64,000 nucleotides of DNA from Galeopsis tetrahit (lineage: Eukaryota; Streptophyta; Magnoliopsida; Lamiales; Lamiaceae), in NCBI GenBank assembly GCA_963675135.1, contig OY776124.1:13716677-13780676 (forward strand), read 5' to 3'. This document shows positions 59,264 to 64,000 of the stretch, piece after piece. Positions within the stretch are counted from its first letter, which is position 1, and every line of letters begins with the position of its first letter. The notes beneath the pieces are model-generated. The model did no database searches, was not told where the DNA came from, and saw only the letters and a program-made list of their open reading frames with translations. The translations under genes and the position numbers were made by a program.

Positions 59264-60661
59264 TGTTGGGAATAAAATGAAATATGTTTTGATTAAATAC
59301 CAAAACCCCCTGAGACATGCCTAAGTCAAGATGATTGTGTTTTAAGATTGTTAGAACACATAGTATAAGGCTAGATGAGAAGCTGATATGTTAGGCAGCT
59401 CTTAGATGACTAGATGCACAATGTGAGAGGGGAACCTATACTTTAAAAATGATCAAGATAAAGTCCCCTCAAGGCTCAAAATCTGGAACAAACACTAAGG
59501 AGTTGTCCATTTGATAAGGAATGTTGTTCTATCATTGGATCAATCCTCAGAAGCCATGTCCAAGTCCTAACAAGAAGTCAAACATTGGGAAAAGTGCTGC
59601 AGAATGAAGACAAAGTCTTACAAGCCGTTTACTACCCAAATGAGGACATGTCACTATCAAGAATCTGTCTTCCAGTTTGAAGAACTCAAGGAAGACATTT
59701 ATAGCAATTTGGGGCTGCCTCTCCAACGGGCAAATCCTCCATTTTGTCTATAAATACAGAAGTGAGAAGACCATTTGAAAGCAACAATCCAACTACCAAT
59801 CCAACAGAGCAAGTATTCTGAAGTTCATAGAACTTACAAGCTTTCAAAAGACTATCTTAGTCTTCATACACTTCTTCTAAGCTGAACTCACTGTATATTC
59901 ATACACAAGCTTAGAGAGATATCCTATCCTTATACACTGATCTTCATTGTAAAGGATATCTCATTAGTTGGAACATTACTTCAATCCTTACCCCTTTCAA
60001 GTGAGAAAGAGAGAAGGTTGTAGTAGTAGAAGTGGTAGGAGCTGACTGTTGAGAGAAGAACAGTTCAGTTCTGAGTTGAGAAGAGGGTACTAGGACTCTA
60101 GACATCCTAGGGATCAATTCACCAAGGAGTGGTGTTATTGATCAAGTGCACCTTGACACTATAAAACAAGTTAATTCCAAGAGTGAAGGAATTATCCTGT
60201 TAAATCAGGGAAAGTGGATGTAGGAGCTTGAGTCTCTGAACCACTATAAACTCTTGTGTTGATTTGCCTTACAAAGTACTTACATTCATTCAACACTGCA
60301 CACAAAACCGATCTTTCAAAAGATACATATTCAAAGACTGTGCAATACTGATTTGGACAAGTTCCCTGAAGCTAAACTGGACTGTATTGGATTGACAAAG
60401 TGATTTCAGAAACTTAAGGAGTCTAAACTTAAAGGGCCAACCACTATTCCGCACCTATAACTCCCCTAGATAGTTATTCAACTAAGTACTCAATAGTACT
60501 TAGTAGTCTGATTATCTTAGAAGAGTTTACCATCTTCAGCAGAGTTGTCCAAGACAACCTTGCTGAGCTCTGGTTTGATCATAAGTTGAAAGATTTGCAT
60601 ACAAGTGTATTCCCCCCCCCCCCCCTCATACACTTGTTATATACTCCTTTCAGGACCAACA
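59264..60661 (+). repeat. 3' LTR of copia element 2, 1398 bp
   Basis: Same ends as the 5' LTR, TATA at 59749-59756, and a C-run near 60612. It lacks the U3 direct-repeat block: AACACTAAGG joins straight to AGTTGTCCATTTGATAAGG, consistent with deletion between short homologous GGAGAGTTGTCC-like sites. Outside that block it matches the 5' LTR almost base for base. Confidence 0.93.
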
Positions 60662-61396
60662 AGAAGGAAGACGAACAATTTTTTCCTTCTTAAATTGATA
60701 TTTTCATTTTGTTAAAAGTGTTTTAATTGAAAAATGAAAGGTTAGAAATGATATCTTTTATTTATTTAAATTTAGAAGGATATTTTTGTCATTTTATATT
60801 TATTAATTTAATTTATTGTCAAGGCGAAGCATTGCGATTGTAAATTGCATAGTGCAAACGCACTATTGCGAAGTGCAATCATATCAAAATAATTGTATAC
60901 GTTGGATCAACGATCTAATGATATTTAATAGGTTTCCTGTTGTCAGGAAGGACCATAGAAAGACCCATAAAGGTTAAAGTTGATGACGGTGAAAAATGCG
61001 TTAGTAGTAGAACTTTTGTTAGAAGAACAACAAAGTTTTTTTTTCTTTCTCTTCAGAGTTTTTTGAGAAAATTCGTTGAAATCTCTAGTTATTAGAAGAG
61101 ATTTTGGAGAGTGAAATTTATTTATATTTTTTGAAGAGAATCCATGAAAATCCATAGAGTATTAAAATCCATAGACTATTGAATACCTAAAGATTTTTTA
61201 AGACTTTTTAAAATCCGTATTGAATACCCAAAGATTTTAAAAGACTTTTAAAAATCCGAATTGAATACCCCCAAATTTTAAAATTCCAACAAAATCTCAA
61301 TTGAATACACCCCCTAGTCATTTTATCAATATCTACTTACTTTTGTATTTAAAATAATGGGGTATGTATAACATTATATGGGGGGTTAATAGCCCA

Positions 61397-61725
61397 AAAA
61401 AGAAAAAGTGAAAAAAAATCCAAATATGATTCGCATTAACATTTTGGGCCATAAGAGATCACATTTGTTGGCCCATAAGTAAAATTGACCCAACTTATTG
61501 GCCAGACTTGTTAAATACACATCCCCTTAAAATGAATTATGTTTAGCTGTATGCCTCACAAAATAATATCCAAATTTCCATTTTCTTTTAAATTTGAACA
61601 TGATAAATGTACCCCATTTAAAACCCTTCTTCCTCGCCTCCCACCCCTTCGTCCCAGCGCCGCCCATTGTCGTCCGTCGTCGTCCATCGTCGCCCTCCTC
61701 CCTCGCGTCGTCGGCGCCGCTCGCC
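61397..61725. other. Intergenic with a GC-rich CT-biased block
   Basis: No gene recognised. The GC-rich part (61625-61725) has CGTCGTC repetition like the window's first bases, and could be a fragment of a gene or of a Pack-MULE. Confidence 0.35.
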
Positions 61726-61735
61726 TAGTGCTGTT

Positions 61736-62035
61736 ATTCGAGCCGAGCGAGCCCGAGTACCTAAGGTTCGAGTTCGGCTCGAACATATTTCGAGCTAGGC
61801 TCGAGCTCGCTCGTTAACACTATCGATCATGAAAGATGGCTCGACTCGACTCGTTTTTTATTTTATTAAACTCGAGCTCGAGCTCGACTCGTATAATTTT
61901 TTTAATAGCTCGACAGAGCTAGGGCTCGAGCTCGACTTATATATTTTTAGCTCGACAGAGCTCGAACTCGAGCTCGTTTAACCAAATTATTTGAGCTCGA
62001 CAAAGCTCGAACTCGAACTCGAGCTCGAGCTCGAA
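61736..62035. repeat. GAGCTCG subterminal repeat array
   Basis: More than fifteen copies of GAGCTCG or its degenerate forms lie in about 300 bp, many fused as CTCGAGCTCGAGCTC. Being palindromic hexamers, they can bind protein on either strand. They are the likely transposase-binding array of the adjacent hAT element. Confidence 0.7.
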
Positions 62036-62295
62036 ATCCTGTAAATACACACATTTAACTAAAATATTGAAATTCCTATAAAAAATACATATTCAACCAA
62101 AGAACACTAAAAATATAAAAGCAAATGCATACTTCAAAAGTACATGCGCAAGTACAATTAAAATACGAAAACAACATCCACTACTTGATCGATAACAACT
62201 AGGAATATGAAAGCAACATCCACTAACAAGTTAACAACTAACAAATGTACTCCATCCATCATAGAAAATAAAAATAGATTCCTACATCCACTACT

Positions 62296-64000
62296 TCAAT
62301 CTTGATCCGGAAGTTCGATTTCTTGATAGGTCGATATAGATGATTCACCAACATCCAATGATTCCTACAAAATAAAAATAAGAAAGTCATTATATATAAA
62401 AGATAATCAACCAAAAGTAAAAGTATTAGAAGGTTAATTTCACTTACACGGGGTCTAGTCTTCACACCATAAAGATTGCGGATCCAATCATTGCCACAAA
62501 GTAGCATTTGCACCGTCTCAACCGTCATAGAAGCTCGTCGATCATCAACTATTCGACCACCGGCACTAAAAGTAGATTCGGAGGCTACAGTTGTAACCGG
62601 AATAGAAAGAATGCCACTTGCCATCCTTGACAATATCGGAAACCTCAACCTTTCCGATTTCCACCAAGCCAAAACATCAAGATTTACAGAAACATCATCA
62701 CAACAATACCTATTTTCTTCTAAATACACATCCAAATCCATTTTTTCCGGTGGAGTCTTGTCAATTTCATTGACACGCATCAAAAACTTTTCCTTACCGG
62801 TAAGAACATTAATTCCAAGCTTCTTAACAGCTGCCCTATTGCTCATCAAATCTTTACCATGTCGATGTAGCTGCTGTTTTTTGGGGCCTTCAGCATGAGA
62901 TGAGATATAAGCTTCAACATATTCATTGTAAAGCTCATATATAAGCATCTTGATTTCATGAATTTTATCCAATGCTTCTATCTCACCATAAATAATCGGA
63001 AATGCATGATCAACAAGTGTCATTTTATACCTCGGATCAAGAATAGCAGCTATTGTCAACAACACATTACTATCTCCCCAATACTTATCAAACTTTTTCG
63101 ACATTGCCATGGCCATTTCTTTGATATTACCTGAAGTGTCAACAATCTTTTCATTTAAAAGCTCTTTCACCCTATAAAGCTCAACAAGAAAAATGTTGGA
63201 AGTTGGATAATCTGATCCAGAAATCATGTTAGTAATTTCATGGAAAATACCCAAGAATTTGCAAACTTCCTCCACTTTCAACCAATCTTCTTCACTTGGA
63301 ACATAAGTAAACCCAGGGTCAATATCATTATATCTTAAAAAAACAGCCTTGAATTCTAAAGTTGATGCTAACATGAGATATGTGTTATTCCACCTAGTTG
63401 GACAATCTAGAATCAACTTTCTAGAAGGTAGTTGCAGCTGCTTTGCAATCTTTGCAAATTGAATGAGACGAGATTCTGAATTATTCAAATACTTCACCCC
63501 ATCTCTAACAACATCAATCACCCCATGCAAATTTTTTAGACCATCTTGCACCAAAAGATTAAGTATATGTGCACAACACCTCACATGAAAAATCTTTCCA
63601 CCAAGACTAAGTCTCTTCCTTAGAGAAAAATCAATTTTAAGCCTTCTAATGCAAACATCATTATAAGAAGCATTGTCTACAGTTATGCTAGAAATCTTAT
63701 CATCAATCTCCCAATCACTAAAGCATTTACTTAAAGCATCAACAATAATGACTCCTGTATGGGGAGGTGGAACATTGCAAAAGTCCAAGACACGTTTTTG
63801 TAACACCCAATCAGCATCCACAAAATGACCCGTCACAACCATATATTGAAGTTTTTGACCAGATTTCCACAAATCAGTAGTTATACTAACCCTACTAGCA
63901 CCCCTCAACACAGATTTCAACTTTTCCTTTTCTACTTGATAGGTATTATAACAATCTTCTCTAACTTGTTGACGAGTAATCTTTTTGTAAAACGGTGATA
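62296..64000 (-). CDS. hAT-family transposase (partial at window edge)
   Basis: The minus-strand frame is open from the window edge; the first visible residues are SPFYKKITRQQVREDCYNTYQ. It contains the RNase H-like transposase core: SITTDLWKS (near 63860) with the first catalytic Asp, SSITVDNASYNDV (near 63680) with the second, HVRCCAHILNLLVQDGL and CPTRWNNTYLML. The C-terminal hAT dimerisation region reads LDVLAWWKSERLRFPILSRMA, then TVASESTFSAGGRIVDD. Exon 1 ends at 62448 (CCCCGT/GTAAGT); an 84-bp intron has acceptor TTTTGTAG; exon 2 is 62296-62363 and ends in TGA, giving the hydrophilic tail ESLDVGESSISTYQEIELPD. Ignoring the intron gives an implausible hydrophobic tail to 62259. No frameshift is seen, so it may be active. 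The BED zinc finger expected upstream is outside the window. Confidence 0.88.

Larger units (their letters stand above)
45512..60661 (+). mobile_element. Giant Ty1/copia retrotransposon with third ORF, 15.15 kb
   Basis: Perfect 5-bp target duplication AGAAG at 45507-45511 and 60662-60666. LTRs start TGTTGGGAATAAAATG and end CAGGACCAACA. In order: 5' LTR, Met-tRNA primer site, gag, pol, 680-bp spacer, very long third ORF, polypurine tract (AAAAAGGGGAAAT at 59251-59263), 3' LTR. Size, the separate long gag with coiled coil, and an extra 3' ORF fit the SIRE/Maximus lineage of Ty1/copia. Pol and the third ORF each carry two in-frame stops, so this copy is not autonomous as it stands. Confidence 0.94.
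44520..60966. mobile_element. MULE, split by copia element 2
   Basis: A perfect 9-bp target duplication ATAAAGGTT lies at 44511-44519 and 60967-60975. Inverted ends are GGGATTTTCTATGGTC and the complement of GGGTCTTTCTATGGTC; after a 15-base extra stretch on the left they continue as CCTTCCTGACGACAGG / CCTTCCTGACAACAGG and AGTGCG-containing text. Without the copia insertion it is about 1.3 kb. Its interior has a CT-rich, gene-like block (44762-44870) and a 75-codon minus-strand ORF (45275-45502), which I do not recognise and may be captured host sequence. Confidence 0.78.
43891..61313. mobile_element. Harbinger-like TIR element, split by a MULE
   Basis: Ends are GGGGTGTATTCAATTGAGAT and its complement at 61313, followed inward by TTYTGTYGGA. 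Flanks TTA (43888-43890) and CTA (61314-61316) suggest a 3-bp duplication with one change. Subterminal GTATTCAATNCGGATTTTTA-type repeats are present on the right arm (61160-61300) and ATGGATTTTCATAGGTTTAAC repeats on the left (44010-44115). Noncoding apart from the nested insertions. Confidence 0.65.
42928..61396. mobile_element. Outer inverted-repeat element, split by 17.4 kb of insertions
   Basis: Ends are GGGCTATTAACGCCCCATAT at 42928 and, as complement, GGGCTATTAACCCCCCATAT at 61396; the match runs about 37 bp with one indel. The left arm (42970-43440) and the part after it (43441-43800) are inverted relatives meeting at TTAATTAATTAA near 43440, so the original element was about 1 kb and fold-back in structure. 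A block ending AATGGGGTATGTA occurs near 43845 and again at 61362-61374. No target duplication was found, so the superfamily is open (MULE or fold-back). Confidence 0.62.
61726..64000 (-). mobile_element. Left end of an autonomous-looking hAT element (cut by window edge)
   Basis: A probable terminus TAGTGCTGTTATTCGAGCC begins at 61726, followed by about 300 bp dominated by GAGCTCG, then a hAT transposase gene pointing outward on the minus strand. GAGCTCG-rich subterminal arrays next to TAGTGYTGTT-like ends occur in plant hAT families. The other terminus and the target duplication are beyond 64000, so the boundary is inferred. Confidence 0.6.

Noticed and set aside
62259..62447. Hydrophobic C-terminal tail (LLILLLLVDYLLYIMTFLFLF) of the hAT transposase
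   Set aside because: It is read through an intron; the GTAAGT donor and TTTTGTAG acceptor give a better, family-like end.
1..64000. CRISPR array or prokaryotic operon
   Set aside because: No regular repeat-spacer arrangement; introns, LTR elements and the tRNA type show plant nuclear DNA.

Overview
The window is plant nuclear DNA: a dicot chromosome segment, very AT-rich between genes and dominated by transposable elements. Plant signs are split genes with GT-AG introns, a plant-specific RopGEF, an RGA-type CC-NBS-LRR gene, Ty1/copia elements primed from initiator Met-tRNA, CACTA, MULE, hAT and Stowaway elements, and a nuclear tRNA-Pro. Gene and repeat style suggests an asterid, perhaps Lamiales; that is inference only.

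Region 1 (1-21.4 kb) is a nested transposon cluster. A 5'-truncated L1-type LINE (from about 2380 to a poly-A at about 21400) was split twice. A 6.47-kb CACTA element (3139-9605, TSD TGC) carries tandem repeats, a palindromic minisatellite, a captured piece of a tonoplast sugar-transporter gene with its intron, and a Tourist-like element (7529-8694). A young 10.1-kb Ty1/copia element on the minus strand (11097-21215, TSD ATCAC) has near-identical LTRs, an uninterrupted 1699-residue polyprotein and an extra ORF downstream of pol.

Region 2 (21.4-36.4 kb) holds the host genes: an intact MEE60-like membrane protein (21779-22318, minus), a tRNA-Pro(AGG) (27146-27217), a decayed CC-NBS-LRR (27423-30736, plus) and an apparently intact seven-exon RopGEF (31140-33638, minus). 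Between them lie three non-autonomous MULEs with 9-10 bp target duplications, a hAT-like MITE inside one of them, a Stowaway MITE, and a 1.36-kb LTR element with a tRNA-like insert in one LTR.

Region 3 (36.4-64 kb) is gene-poor. After a long AT-rich stretch and a hAT element with a MULE inside it (41231-42691) comes a four-deep nest: an inverted-repeat element (42928-61396) contains a Harbinger-like element (43891-61313), which contains a MULE (44520-60966, TSD ATAAAGGTT), which contains a 15.15-kb Ty1/copia element (45512-60661, TSD AGAAG). That last element has unequal LTRs, a separate gag, a pol with two in-frame stops, and a very large third ORF (54044-58795, about 1583 codons, two stops) downstream of pol. 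The right edge is one end of a hAT element with GAGCTC-rich subterminal repeats and an open, spliced transposase gene that runs off the window.

The most notable signal is that both copia elements, unrelated in LTR and on opposite strands, carry a long non-enzymatic ORF between pol and the 3' LTR. The host genes look like independent loci rather than a pathway.
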